Source: Lithospermum erythrorhizon
Lineage: Eukaryota; Streptophyta; Magnoliopsida; Boraginales; Boraginaceae
Reading direction: 5' to 3'
Length of the DNA stretch: 64,000 nt
Assembly: GCA_019722365.1 (NCBI GenBank)
Contig: JADFUC010001567.1
Span: 124,001 to 188,000, forward strand
The notes below the pieces were generated by a model. That model did no database searches, was not told the DNA's origin, and was given only the letters and a program-made list of their open reading frames with translations. A program made the translations under genes and the position numbers. Below are positions 40,589-53,200 of this stretch, piece by piece. Position 1 is the stretch's first letter. Each line of letters starts with the position of its first letter.

Positions 40589-43500
40589 TGTAACCCGTTC
40601 ACGAAAAAAAAAAAAAATCAAAAATTTTTCGGTGGCGGTGGGACTTAGGAATAGTATAATTTTTTAGATGATATGTGTTTCGTAAAAATTTTTGAGCCAA
40701 ATTTCATTTATAATTTAGAAGTGTTTGCCATGGAAGAATTTTATCTTTGAAATCGGGTTAAATGGAGATTGAAATGCGATAAGCGGAGAAGTACTTAGAA
40801 ACGAGCAGGGACTCGAGAGAGTTTTTTAAATATCTAGTCAAGCCTATCCTCCGCATCATCACAAAAGCAACATCATCTTCTTCCTCTTTCCCACTTGGTG
40901 GCCGAGATTAACACTTCCCCTCCCCCTTGAACAAAATTTTTCCTTTCTCTCTTCAATTGTCGCTCAAACTCAAATCGGATCGTAGAATATTGTTCTCTTC
41001 ATCATTCTCTTCGAGTAGAGGTAAGAAATTTCAAGTCTTTCGAGATATTTCTTGGGTTTGAATAGTTGACTTTTGGTTGACTTTTACATAATTGAATTTT
41101 ATGATAAATCTTAGTTGGTTATGGGTTAAGCGTATATATGGGATGAATTAAGTGATTTGGGGACCGTTTGAGGGCGTTATGGTCGAGTTGACTTTTGGGG
41201 TTTCGAGTTGACTTTATGTGGATATTTTTATAAAACTTTAAATGTGTAGGAGGTTACATTGGGACCTTATTATAGTTGTTATGATGTTAAATTGGCGATT
41301 TAAAATTTATTAAAGGGTGTTATGTTGAAAAAGTGAAATTTCCAAGTTGAGTTATAATTGATATTCGGACATAGATTGATGAGTATGGACTTGATGATTA
41401 ATTAGAATGACTTAGAAGTGAATTGAAATGAGAAAGCGATAAGATGGAATTTAGCGGGGGATCGATTGGGTGTGTCCGATGGGATTATAATTCGATAGTT
41501 TATCAAGTTAGACCATTTAAAATAGTTCCCAGGAGGTGGTTATGTATCCTCACAGAGCCGGTATAGTAATAGGTTTTGATCATACTTTCTGGGTATTTTT
41601 GTTAGCGTTGATCGTGGAAAAAGAGTGATTACCTTGATTGTCTTTCGCGAAGGTTTTGCGGTAGCTAGCGAGAGGTAGAATTACTTATCTCGCGTGTATT
41701 ACCTTATGTACTTCTTTTAAATGGTGTACATCCTTGTATTATTATAATTATGTGTAAATGGTGTATATGTCTTTGTAATATAATTATGTGTGAATGGTGT
41801 ACATGTCCTTGTGATATGATTACGTGAGAATGGTATACATGTAATGGTTGTACGATTATGTATGAGCCATAATATGATTATGTGACTCTATCCTGCAGCA
41901 TTGAAGACTGGCTTGAGGTAAGTGATGGCTTGAACTCCCAACTTATATTTCCATATTCTGTGGCCTTGTAGGCACGTGTGGTATTATGTGGCTTTATCGG
42001 CGCAGCCAAGTATTTATGTGGCCTTCGCGGCCCGGTTGTGATTGATTCTGATTGTGTGTGATGTATTATTTGTATGCTTTGCTATTGTTGGAAGTAAAGT
42101 AGTTAGTTATTGAGAGGTGTTCGATGGAGTTATGTATGATTTTGAGGTGACTTGAGTATCGGGGGTGACCACATAGTTGGGATTCTTAGGGATTAGGTGG
42201 CTACTCACTTCGCTGCGGATATGTGACACTATTGGCCTATACTACGGTATGGCGTGCGGTTTGGCCCTATACTCTGGTATAGCGTGCGGAGGCCCATGAT
42301 TACATTTTATTCTAAGCTTTCTTTGTGTGCATTGTCGGTGTGGCCACATACTACGGTATAGCGTGCGGTATGACTACATTTTGATCGCTTTCTTTGTGTG
42401 CATTGTCGGTGTGGCCCTATACTACGGTATAAGCGTGCAGTTTGGCCTATACTACGGTATAAGCGTGCGGTATGAGTCGTGGATCACTTTTCTTTGTGTG
42501 CATTGTTGATGTATTGCATGCTACGGTATAGGCGTGCGGTGTGCCTTATACTTTGTGTATAAGTGCGGTGTGCCTTATACTTTGTGTATAAGTGCGGTTT
42601 TGGCCTTACTCTTTAGCGGTATAAGTGCGGGAGTGATTATTGATTAGTCCATTCACACTTGGGTAGGCGGATTGAGTATATGCGCATTAGAGATGTGGTC
42701 TTGGTGGGGATATGAGAGATAGGAGGTTTGATGACTAGAGTTTTTAGTGGATTGTTGAGTCTCTGTGTGATTTCATTTGGGTGATTGTTAACCCAATAGT
42801 CCCTCTATTATATATTCATGTGTTATGTAAAGGCTTCATGTGGAATTATATTTGTATGACTTTATCCGATAATCACATTATACATGTATTTTATTCATAT
42901 TTGACTAGATGACTATTCCTAATCTTGTTGTTGTGCTATATGATTAGCACGATAGTTATACTTCATTTTTAAGCGTCGGCCTTATTAAACCCAACTATTT
43001 TTCTTAGGGATGCGGTATTTATTTTCAGTTGTATACCGGCATTCTTGTCTTTTGTTAGATATGTTCTATATATCTTAAATTAGCTAATGGATGAGATATC
43101 TTTGGAATGAGAACATTAGGTACAGGAATTATAAACCAAAGTTTATGCTAATCTGTCGATGATATTGATGATATTTTATATATGGAGAAAAATTGGATTC
43201 AATGTGCTAGAATATAAGTCTTGATCAACACGACTGATACCATGGAGTAAATAAGTTCCATTGCTAAATGGAAAATCTGGAAGATAAATCTGTATACTTA
43301 GGTTATACGGATTCAGATATATTACTCAGTCATATTAAAATGCATATATTTGGAAAGGTCTTACGAGGAACATTAGTTGTATAGGAGGAGTATGGTGTAA
43401 AATGGGAGTAGTACTTTAAAGTGAACTAAAGATAAGTGATTGAGTTGTATATGCATGAGTTATGAGAGGTTAAGATATATGTTTGAGTTATTGTGTGTTT

Positions 43501-44157
43501 GAGGTGTATATTATATTGAAATTAGCTATACTTGAAAGATAATAGATAGAAATACCTCTTGTAATTAAGGTGTCTTTGTGGTAAGTTGTTGGCGTAGTGT
43601 GGGTTATTGGTGTTAGTTAGAAAGCCAATAAGAAAGTTTTATTTTGTGGCGAGTAACCTATAAAATATTACTCTTGGGAGTATATAATAGTCTCACAAAT
43701 AGGTGAAATCCAAATTATTCTTATTCGTGCGGACGGTAGGTTAATACGTGGTATTTATTTTTCACTCAGCTTTTTAGCTGACTCCCTATTTTCCCTATGG
43801 GCGAGGCGTTTTATGCCTGGTTGTTCGGAATAGTAGAGGATGCATTGGCGAGTAGGCTGCGTGCCGCGAAGATGGCGATGGTGGCTTGAGGACCTCAACA
43901 GTCATACTTTTATCTTCTTGAAGTTTACATTTATATAATTATTATTATTTCGAGTTGTATAACAAATTGTTTGATGTGTATTTATATTATGATTTTTAGT
44001 TGTTGTACTATTGGTTAGTTCACCCGATGGACGAGTTGTATTGTCTTATTTATGATGTAAAAAGAAGTCATTTTTTATTGTTATCCATCGTTGGTGACTC
44101 TGATTATACAGGTTGATGACGGTCCCAACCTCGAGGCTCCTGGGCGAATTAGTTACA
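40589..44157 (+). repeat. 3' LTR of the Tekay-type element
   Basis: 3569 bp, starting TGTAACCCG and ending AGTTACA. It carries the same internal landmarks as the 5' LTR in the same order, including the TATAGCG minisatellite at about 42225-42640. Confidence 0.9.
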
Positions 44158-44161
44158 ATAT

Positions 44162-44162
<1 letters not shown>

Positions 44163-44206
<44 letters not shown>
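44163..44206. repeat. (ATT)n microsatellite
   Basis: About fourteen ATT/TAT units directly after the right-hand target duplication of the Tekay-type element. Confidence 0.95.
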
Positions 44207-44209
<3 letters not shown>

Positions 44210-44338
44210 CACTAACATCACTAACATATATAAAAATGTGAATAAGAGTTGTGTTTCTTCCTTTTTCATACTATTAATTACTAAATTACCATTCTATCTA
44301 AAAATCTAAAAGTTAAGAGTTATAATAGGAATTAACTA

Positions 44339-44598
44339 CTACTCCTTCTATTTTTTTATTAGACGATTTCGTATATCGAGGTGGAACTTTGACTATCAAT
44401 TATTCTTAAACTATATGTTCAAAAATTATAAGAAAAAAATATTATGAAACTATTTTCAAAGACGAATCTAATGATATAAACTATTTTCAAAGACGAATCT
44501 AATAATATAACTTTTATATTTATTAAAATAATAAGTATTTAGTAATTAATGGTCAAAGTTTCACCTCGATATCTGGCGTCAAATAAAAAATGGAATAG
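44339..44598. mobile_element. Stowaway-like MITE with long inverted repeats
   Basis: A 260-bp unit flanked by TA. The left arm has CTACTCCTTCTATT and then ATATCGAGGTGGAACTTTGA; the reverse complement of the right arm has CTATTCCATTTTTT and then ATATCGAGGTGAAACTTTGA. The arms pair over about 60 bp. The middle holds a 32-bp tandem duplication starting AACTATTTTCAAAGACG. Confidence 0.8.
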
Positions 44599-44861
44599 TA
44601 TTAAGTATTCATCATACTTTATACTTGCATATACGTAAGATTAACAATTGGAAGAGAATCATCAACAAATACGTATGGTTTGAGGATGATACATCACATA
44701 CATTTGACATATATATACTTTATAATTGTCAAACATCCAATTTTTTATTTAACTTTGTTTATTTGTCTTTAGTGCATATTTAATGATTCAAATGTATGCA
44801 CTGAATCACAATTATTTTTGCTCAATTTTGTATGTATAACTTTCTCGCATGATTCAGTGCT

Positions 44862-44900
<39 letters not shown>

Positions 44901-45125
44901 TTAATAATATAAGCTTATTTTGACCTTTTAGATAATATTTAGCAATTTGTTCAATGAATTTTGATACACATACTAATTAGGTGCACATAATAATTTTAGT
45001 ATATTTTTTTTTGAAACTTTTAAATTGAACCATCTTAGAATAGTATATTTTGATAATGTTTATCATTTTTTCATTGAAATTGAATACATATTAGTTAATG
45101 AAAATAATAAATGTATCATTAATAA
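44599..45125. other. AT-rich intergenic DNA
   Basis: Non-coding; contains an (AT)n run at 44864-44897. Nothing else recognised. Confidence 0.55.
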
Positions 45126-45480
45126 TGTTAAAATATGCCTTGAATCAATTGCATCAACTTTAGTAGAGTTCGGGACTTAATTAGGAGTTTATTTGAGCCA
45201 ATCAAGACTGACCCATTGGAGTTAGGGACTTGGTCGGGGAGCTTATATAATTACAGTTTAGGGTTATAGAATAGTTGTATTAAACTATTCATACGTGTAA
45301 TAACCTACACATCTGAGAGCATAGTATTGCTCATCTGTAATCTGTTCTTCCCCATTATAGTGAAATCTATTTGGTGGCTCTGCCCGTGGATTAGTCCTAA
45401 CACATTGTTAGGGATACCATGTTAATTACTCTTACAACTTTACGTAATTTTGTGATCCTAGATTCGCATTTTTTATAACA
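45126..45480 (+). repeat. 5' LTR of the copia element
   Basis: 355 bp between TG and CA. Its start and the GGTTATAGAATAGTTGTATT block match the right-hand copy at 49550 onward; intervening parts have diverged strongly. Confidence 0.7.
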
Positions 45481-45519
45481 AACTAGTATTAGAGCTCAGA
45501 TCAGTAATCCAGAGAATAC

Positions 45520-46345
45520 GATGGGTGGTAAAAGTTTGAAAGTAGCTAAGTTTAATGGAAGAAAGCAGTTTGATGCGTGGAAAATCAAGGTGAGGCGTTA
45601 TTTAAGGCGAGAGGGATCTAGTCTCCTCTTATGAGCATCCCGTGCACACCGTTTCTTTGGAAGGAAAGGCACCTTCAACGTTCTTTGTTATTTGGAGGGG
45701 CGAGATTATAGGCTAAGCTGCTGGATTGTGGGCAAAGGTAGGAGGAAGCGGGTAAAGAAAATTGGGATAACAGGAGGACAGAGGCTAGCTATTTGGATTG
45801 TATGAAAGCTAAGCTGGAAAGTCTATATATGACCAGAAGCTTAACCAACAAGTTTTTGCTGAAACAATGTCTGTTCAGCTTGCGTATACAGGAAGGTACA
45901 TCCTTAAGAGACCACTTAGATAGACTAAATACGTGATTATTAGATTTGCGTAATATTGATGTTTATGTTGATGATGAGGATGCTGCCTTAATTCTGTTAG
46001 TTTCTTTACCGGCATCATATGAAAATTTTAAGGAATCTATGACAAATGGTAAAGATTCTATAACTCTAGAAGAAGTTAGATCTGCTCTTCACAACAGGGA
46101 ATTGAAACATAGCTGTAGTGGTCCTAGTTTGGATCTACTCTTCATAACAGGGAATTAAGACATAGCTGTAGTGGTTCTAGTTTGGATAGTCAGGCTATTG
46201 GGTTATTCTCCAATAGTAATCAGGAATTTGTTAAGAGGAAAAAGAATTTTCCTAAGAAACAAATTAAACGGGGTCGAAAACTAGGGGATGTTTGTCATTA
46301 CTGTAAGGAGAATGGACATTAGAAAACCGATTGTCTAAGAAGGGA
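45520..46345 (+). pseudogene. copia gag with disrupted zinc knuckle
   Basis: ATG at 45520 opens MGGKSLKVAKFNGRKQFDAW, the standard gag start of copia elements. The segment 45946-46158 contains LVSLPASYENF and ITLEEVRSALHNRELK. The zinc knuckle C-x2-C-x4-H-x4-C lies at about 46293-46334, but the residue after its histidine is a TAG stop, probably from a tryptophan codon. Several further frame breaks occur between 45600 and 45940. Confidence 0.75.
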
Positions 46346-46659
46346 AATTTAATGCATACGAAGTGCTAGCATTGTTGCCAGTAGTACAAAATCGAGAAGA
46401 TATAACATTAGTTGCCGATAACCAAATGTTTTATCATATAAATCTAAGAGAATGATTTTCGAGCTTATGAGCAAGTAGATGGTGGTAATATTTCTATGGC
46501 CAACAGTTATGTTTGCTAAGTAGTTGGGATAGATTTTGTGAATGTTAGGACTCATGATGGTAAGTTTGTACATAGATATTTAGGCATGTTCCATTAATGA
46601 TTAAAATCTGATTTCTTTAGTCTACTAGATAGAAAGGGTTCGGTTTTAGGGTGAATATG

Positions 46660-47260
46660 GAATGATAAATGTCTGCGGGGAGTTCGAGGTAATTGAAGGT
46701 GTTAAAATTTGGGTGCTGTATTTAGCACAAGGTATCACGTACGGATTCTTTGCTGTTGCATCCTCCGTTGTTGATGATGATGACATGACTAAATTGTGGC
46801 ATATGAGTTTTGGTCACATGAGTGAGAGAGGGATGCAGATTCTGGCTAGGGACAATCTTCTTGGTGTGCAGAAGTTGAAAGACTTGGGGTTTTGTGAGCA
46901 CTGTGTCTTTGAAAAATTACATCGCAGCAAATTTCCGAAAGCGACTCATAGAACAAAAGGTACACTGGATTACATCCACTCCGATTGTTGGGGTCCTTCA
47001 AGAGTTGAATCTTTGGGAGGTCTGAAACTGATTGATGATTATTCAATGATGACTTGGGTCTTCATTATGAAGCAGAAAAGTGATGCTTTCAAGCATTCGA
47101 GATTGGAGACTTTGGTGGAAAATCAAAGGAAGGATCAGCGCGTGCGATACTTGAGTCTCGAATTCTGTGCTTTGAGTTTGGTGAGTTTTGTAAGGCAGAA
47201 GGGATTGCTAGACATCATACCGTTAGGCATACGCCCCCGTGAGAATGGTGTAGCATAGCA
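46660..47260 (+). pseudogene. copia integrase N-terminal part
   Basis: An open frame of 198 codons (46662-47258) with the zinc-binding H-x3-H...C-x2-C set (LWHMSFGHMSERGMQ ... CEHCVFEKLHRSKF) followed by the catalytic-core start LDYIHSDCWGPSRVESLGG and IDDYSMMTWVF. The first two core aspartates are present. The third catalytic residue region ENGVA appears at the end, but intervening sequence is shortened or shifted. The frame ends at 47258. Confidence 0.8.
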
Positions 47261-47879
47261 TTATCATCCCGGTATACGGAGAGAGCTCGTTGTATCCTCA
47301 AATGTTGGGTTGACAAGAATGTTATGGGTAGAAGTAGTCAACACAACCTGCTATCTGATAAATCTTGATCCTCACACAGGTATAAATTTCAAAACTCATA
47401 TTGAATTGTGGTATAATAAGTCTTCGTTATCTGAGTTTGAGAATCTTTAGGCATCTTGGTTATTATCATGTGAATGAGAATTACTTAAGTTACAGCAAAA
47501 GACAAAATAAGAAGGGTATGATATTTGTAGGCTATGGGTATAGAATTTGGTCATCATCGAGGGAGGCGAGAGTTATTACGGTGAAATGTGATATTTGATG
47601 ACAATCACAATTGACATAGAAGGTGGTGTTGGGAAGCAAATTGGGCGGATAGTCACGGTAATGGTGGTAGGTGAGAGTAGCTCTTCTCGATCCTTGATCG
47701 AGGCGAAACATCGAGAGGAAGTTTCATCCCAGGATGAACATCACAGTGTGGCTCTTGATCATCCTTGAAGAGCTAGTATGAAGTACCTCCTCACGAGGTA
47801 TTGTTATGAGATATGTTGACCTTTACTTTCTTGGTTGCGAGAGAAAGTTGATCCTCGTAGGCAGTTTCTTATAAAGAAG

Positions 47880-48650
47880 TTGTAGCGAGTCTTTGAGTCA
47901 GTCCAATGGCTTACTGCCATGGGAGATGAAATGGAATCGCTTCAGAAGAATCAGACTTGGGATTTGGCTAGAAAACCAGCAGGAAGAAAAGTTGTCACTT
48001 GCAAGTGGGTTTCTAAGAAGAAAGAAGGGTTGTCACCAGATGAGGGGGTACAATATAAATTTAGAGTGGTTGCTAGGGTTTTGATCGGGATTGACTACAA
48101 TGAGATATTCCCGGCTGTAGGTTAGACACATCTACATTAGAGTGCTTTTGATGTTGTTCGCATCGGGAATTAGAACTTCAGTAGTTAGATGTCAAGACAA
48201 CTTTCTTACAAGGAGTTGGAGGAGATTTATATGTGACGGATGGTTTCCAAGAATCCGGAAAGGAAGACTATGTTTGCAGGTTGAAGAAATATTTGTATGG
48301 TTTGAAGCAGTCTCTGAGGCAGTGGTACAAGAGATTTGATAGCTACATGATGGAGATTGGGTATTCGAGGAGTCCATATGACAGTTGTGTTTATTACAAC
48401 AAGGTTAGTGATGGTTCCCTTATCTACTTAGTTCTGTATGTAGATGATATGTTGATAGCTGCAGTTGAGAAGTCTGATATTCAAAAGCTGAAGGGTTTAC
48501 TTAGTGTTGAGTTTGAAATGAAGGATTTGGGTCTTTATAAATAAAATTTGGAATGAACTTAGTGATAGAAGTCAGAAGAAGCTTTTCTTATCACAAAAGC
48601 TATGTTGAGAAAGGTTTTGTCGGATTTGGTATGAGCTGGCTGCTAAACCA
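47880..48650 (+). pseudogene. copia reverse transcriptase (RVT_2), frameshifted
   Basis: Frame 47919-48125 carries MGDEMESLQKNQTWDL, VTCKWVSKKKEG and GIDYNEIFPAVG. Frame 48233-48544 carries YVCRLKKYLYGLKQSLRQWY and LYVDDMLIAAV. The catalytic Y-V-D-D is intact (48437-48448). The region between 48125 and 48233 (where LDVKTAFL should stand) is frameshifted, and a TAA follows EMKDLGLYK at 48544. The enzyme cannot be made from this copy as it reads. Confidence 0.85.
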
Positions 48651-48779
48651 ATTGAAACTCCTAGTTCTTCAAATGCGCTTACATGCATTGCATTTGCATC
48701 TATTATCTATTTGGGAAGGTATATGGAGCATTACCTTATGCTAGTCTTGATTGGAACTTTGATGTATGTTATAGTGCAC

Positions 48780-49180
48780 TAGGCGATCTTCATGTTGGTG
48801 TTGTCAATAGGTTCATAGGTACGGCCTAGTAAAGAACATTGGCGGTTTGTGAAGTTTTAAGCTATCTCGGAGAATGCGTCGATATTGGTCTTTATTCACG
48901 GTGGTGATAGCCGGTGCTTAATTTCTAGGTATTCTAATTAGACTATGCATGAGATGTAGATGGTAGAAGATGTATATTTGATTTATATATTTACTCTTGG
49001 TGGTTACACATTTGTGAGTTGGAAACTACGTTGCAATCTCACGGTGTCTTTGTCTACTCACGAGGTTGAGTATGGCACTTATAGAAGGCTGCTAAGGAGA
49101 ATTATGCAGTTGAGAGGACTAGTTAGTGATCTGGAGCTACATCACGGTCGGTAGTATATTATGGCAGTTTGAGGTGCAAA
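48780..49180 (+). pseudogene. copia RNase H remnant
   Basis: Frame 48960-49154 has a GGYTFVSWKLRCNLTVSLST stretch followed by HEVEYG, equivalent to the 'SW.S..Q..V.LST.EAEY' block of copia RNase H. Upstream stops interrupt the domain. The sequence then runs to the purine tract at 49536-49549. Confidence 0.65.
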
Positions 49181-49850
49181 TGTAACCAAGGATTAGGTTC
49201 ATCATGAGAGGACGAAGCACATTGATGTGCGATATCATTTTTCGAGGTGAGAAGAGAATTAAGGTAAACAAAGTAGGTCTTTGTAGATAACCTAGGCGAT
49301 ATGTTTTACGAATCCGGTTCCTGAGCAAGTTTTAGCATTGTAAGACTTGCTAAACATTCGAAACATGAGTTGCCCGTTGCGGGCAGCGTCGAGCGAGCGA
49401 ATCTACATTTGGTTCATTCTGCACATTTGTTTACTATCTGAGCACATCTGGTACTGTTAGTACATCTGGTGCATTATTCTGAACATTCTGATATTAGAGA
49501 ATTTTTTTTGTTTATCTGTTATCTAAGGATTCAAGTCAAGGTGGAGATTTGTTAAAATATGCCGTGAATCGAAGTTTGCATCACTTAAGGAGAGGATTCG
49601 GGACTTCGTCGGGGTTAAACCCGACCAAATCAGAGCCAAACAAGACACGAAGCCCCGGTGAAGTTCGGGACTTGAGTAGGGACTATGTAAGTCCGACCTC
49701 GGGATATTTTAAAGCCGATTTAAGTTCGAGTTTTTGACAATAAATACTTCTCGGCCTATTACAGTGTTGTAACCTAAATATTTGATATATGAGAGCTATA
49801 TACTTCTGGTATAAAGTTATAGAATAGTTTTACTTTAAACTACTCCTTAT

Positions 49851-50262
49851 TTATTTTAGTTAGTTTTTTATTTATAGTTATAGATGCAAAATTTGATGAA
49901 GAATAAGTTATTACTCAAAAAACAAAAATTCTTAACCAGAACGAGCATTAAGTGTAAGGTGATGCCTGTCTTCCGAACTTACGTGTTAGACGCTACAACT
50001 AACTTTATTCCAATGTTTGGAGCAACATATTTTAAGCATTCTAATGGCCTAAATTATTAAAGTAAAATGTTGTGGCACACTTTAGGCTCCCACATGTCAA
50101 TACCAACACCCTAACGTGTGAAGCTACGAAACTTTGCCTACATTTAGGAGCATGACCAGGATATTAATGGCTAATATATTTTCCAATTTCTTTTAGGTTC
50201 TTGTTTGTCTTTATTATATAAAGAAAGTTCTATAATCGTCTTTAAGACAATTAATTTGGGAC
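49851..50262. other. Upstream region of the small three-exon gene
   Basis: AT-rich and non-coding. TATATAAA at about 50215-50222 is the best TATA candidate, 41 bp before the ATG, which would leave a very short leader. An upstream non-coding exon cannot be excluded. Confidence 0.4.
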
Positions 50263-53200
50263 ATGCTTATAAAAATGTTTAACTCACTCAAATCATCTAT
50301 CAGAATTCAACCAACACTGTTCTCAACAGCTTTGCAAAATCAAATTGGTGGAAAAGTTACTAAGGCTAGATTCATGCAGCAAGCTCCAGGAGGCCGCCAG
50401 CCTGAGAAGGCATCTATTGATCCGAAATCATCCTCCAAGACAACGTATATCTTTAATACTCCCTCCATCTATGAATATTGTTCAATTTCAAATTTTGATG
50501 AATACTTCTTAAATTTTTAACTCAACTATATTTTTCAATATGTTATATATATACTCCTAAGTTGTTTGTGTAAATTAGGACTATTGCAGTTTGTCAATTT
50601 AATGATTGAAAAAGCCTTTTAGGGATGGAGGTACGTCGTAATGCAGTTGTCTTAGAGTAATCAATTTTTTTTGTGCTTTTCAAGTTTTTTCCCCCTCTTG
50701 TTAAAGTGCAATAGTCCTTGTGTTAGTTGTGTATTATGTAGCTTTCAAATTCATCCAGTTTTGTATTATTTTTTGTTTGATTAACATATAATAGTATTGT
50801 TTTAATTTATAGGACATAACACATTATTTTATATTTTCATATTGGAAGAAATAATGAAACATACTCTAGGTAAAATTGAGATACCAAGCCTGGCGTATAT
50901 GTTAGTGTGCAAATATAAAAGTACATATGTAAATAAAATATCAGCACATATATTTAAGTGATAATTGTGTAGGACAACATTATTCCAACAAATTGTTTTT
51001 AGCAGTATTTTTCTGAGCGATGAAAGTTTCAGTAAAGAGGGCATATTGCAAGATGTATTATTGTTGAATAATAAAAATAGGTCAAAATATTATCCTGGCA
51101 ATCTGGCATAAAAACAAGATATTCACAACTTCAGAATGTACCGTTTATTTGTTGTGTTTAGGGATACTATGTCCTCGTTTGGAGAAGGATATGCTTCAAG
51201 GTCTGATGAGGAAGGATTTGGAGGTGTTTATGGAGAAAAGATTGATGATGGCAAAACTACTGGTAAGTGTGTGACTTTTGCTCACTAATAAATGTAACTA
51301 GTAAATGTAAGTAGTTATGTTTCAAATATAGTTATATTTTAAATATTTAAATTGAGATATAAATAAAATAATTAATTATTTAAATAGAATTTATAAATTA
51401 TAATTATAATTTATATTATAATTCATTTTGTTCATAGTTATATGATCTCGTATAATTTTTTAATAATACATTTAAAATTTTTGTTATCATACTTCTTTTC
51501 ATTTTCAAGGTTGAATAAAATAATGTATATTATGTAATTTTATTTATTGTTAGAAAATATTACTTTTCTCTTTTAATAAAAAATGTACCATATGTTATTT
51601 TATTTATTGTTAGAAAATATCACTTCTCAATTGATTAGTGGTATAAATTATTCATATATTCATAGTTCTACTATTCAATTTTATTTATTCATTTAATCAT
51701 ATTTTAATTGATGATTGAATCAATAATATTTGGATAAAATTAAATAATATCAAAAGACACATGAAATTTTTTTCAATTTTAGTCACATACAAAACAACCA
51801 AAGATGCCATACATTAGATATTCTCGTTCGAATGTGAAATACTTTAAATGAATTATATTGAAAATCTTTAAAATTGTATCTTATTGCAATAATTTTTAAT
51901 AAAAAGTTACTTGTCGATAGTATATATGTGATTATTATTATTTGATATGAATTTTTAAAATTTTGACATAAATAACAATTTTTAATATAAAAGTCTGAAG
52001 TCAATTCAAATGAATGAGGATATTGATTTTATTTAAACGCAAAAATTAATATGTTATATATATTGTAATAAAAAAATTAAATTTTTGAAATAAAATGTCT
52101 AAATCTGTTAGCCCTCCATATTAAATACTAAATGATTGTCATCCTTGATTTAAGTGCTCCAAATTGACAAATTTTTACGCTTTCATCCATAAATATAATT
52201 TTGATTTGAATAAAATTTAATGTCAATATTAAAGTACATTGAAAATATTATTATTTGATCATTTTCATCAAATATTATATAACAGAAATAAAAATATTTG
52301 AATTGAACATTTAATCTGTAAAATATTCAAATTTAAACATTGACAATCTATTAGGGATGGATGGAGTATTAGATATGTAACTTGATATTTTTTTTAATTG
52401 TTGAAATGTAGTACAAAATATTACATAATAATTTAAATATATATTTTTTTTGGATTGGAATAATTGAATAATTTAAATATAATTTAAATAGTGAAATGTA
52501 GACTTCGTTATTAAAATGGAAATTAGTTATTTTTATCATAAAATTAAAAAAAAAAATAAAGACAACATTATATCAAATAATTTTATTTGTTAGCAAAGAT
52601 ATTGAGTATTTTTTATATAATTGGATGAAGATGTTGATAATGAATATATGGTAATTAACATACATATGAAAGTAATAAAATTCTTTTACATATTATAAGA
52701 GAATAGATAATTTCAACTATGTTTGAATTATTATATAATTTTTAGTTAAAAATTTAGGACTTATAGGAGTCCTTTTAAAAACTTTGAAAACATATTTCTC
52801 CAACAATAAAAAATATTATAATAAGGATAATATAATAATTAGTAATATGAAAAGGAAATAACACAACTCACATATTTAATTGTAAGTTGGAGGATATATG
52901 TATATCACCATTATTGAGTACGCTTTCTATTCAATATCTATCCCAGTCTCATTTCAGTTTTGAAAACTATTTTTGAGTGGTATATTTTCGGAATTGACAA
53001 TGACTACATGAGTACTTCTTTCATCCTAATTTTAATTGAGATATTTTATAAAAATTGATAATTAATGTAAAGTACTCAGTCCATCATCTAAAAATTATAA
53101 TATTTTGACTTTAATTTTTTATTTTTTATAGGACAATGATCTATAATATTTGATGAAAAATATATTTTATTGATATATTTTTTATAAAATATTATAAAAC

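Larger units (their letters stand above)
35150..44157 (+). mobile_element. Structurally complete non-coding Tekay-type element (LARD-like)
   Basis: A 9.0-kb element made of LTRs at 35150-38597 and 40589-44157 and an interior of only 1991 bp. Both LTRs start TGTAA and end TTACA. Four bases after the first LTR lies a perfect initiator-Met primer-binding site, TGGTATCAGAGC (38602-38613). Before the second LTR the interior ends TTTCGAGGACGAAATTTTAT and then AAGGTGGGTAGA, the same words that end Tekay/Del chromovirus interiors. The target site ATATA is duplicated exactly (35145-35149 and 44158-44162). No gag, protease, RT, integrase or chromodomain is visible. It matches the idea of a large retrotransposon derivative moved by an autonomous Tekay partner, although its interior is smaller than in classical LARDs. 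Confidence 0.88.
45126..49850 (+). mobile_element. Degenerate Ty1/copia retrotransposon, probably Tork-like
   Basis: The left LTR is 45126-45480 (TGTTAAAATATG...TAACA), followed by CTAGTATTAGAGCTC, a worn initiator-Met primer-binding site. The right LTR starts at 49550 with the same TGTTAAAATATG after the purine tract AAGGTGGAGATT; its end is uncertain because similarity fades near 49850. Copia order gag, protease region, integrase, RT, RNase H is kept on the plus strand. Stops and frameshifts break every domain. The lineage call rests on the LKGLLSVEFEMKDLG and VLYVDDMLIA blocks and is tentative. Confidence 0.8.
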
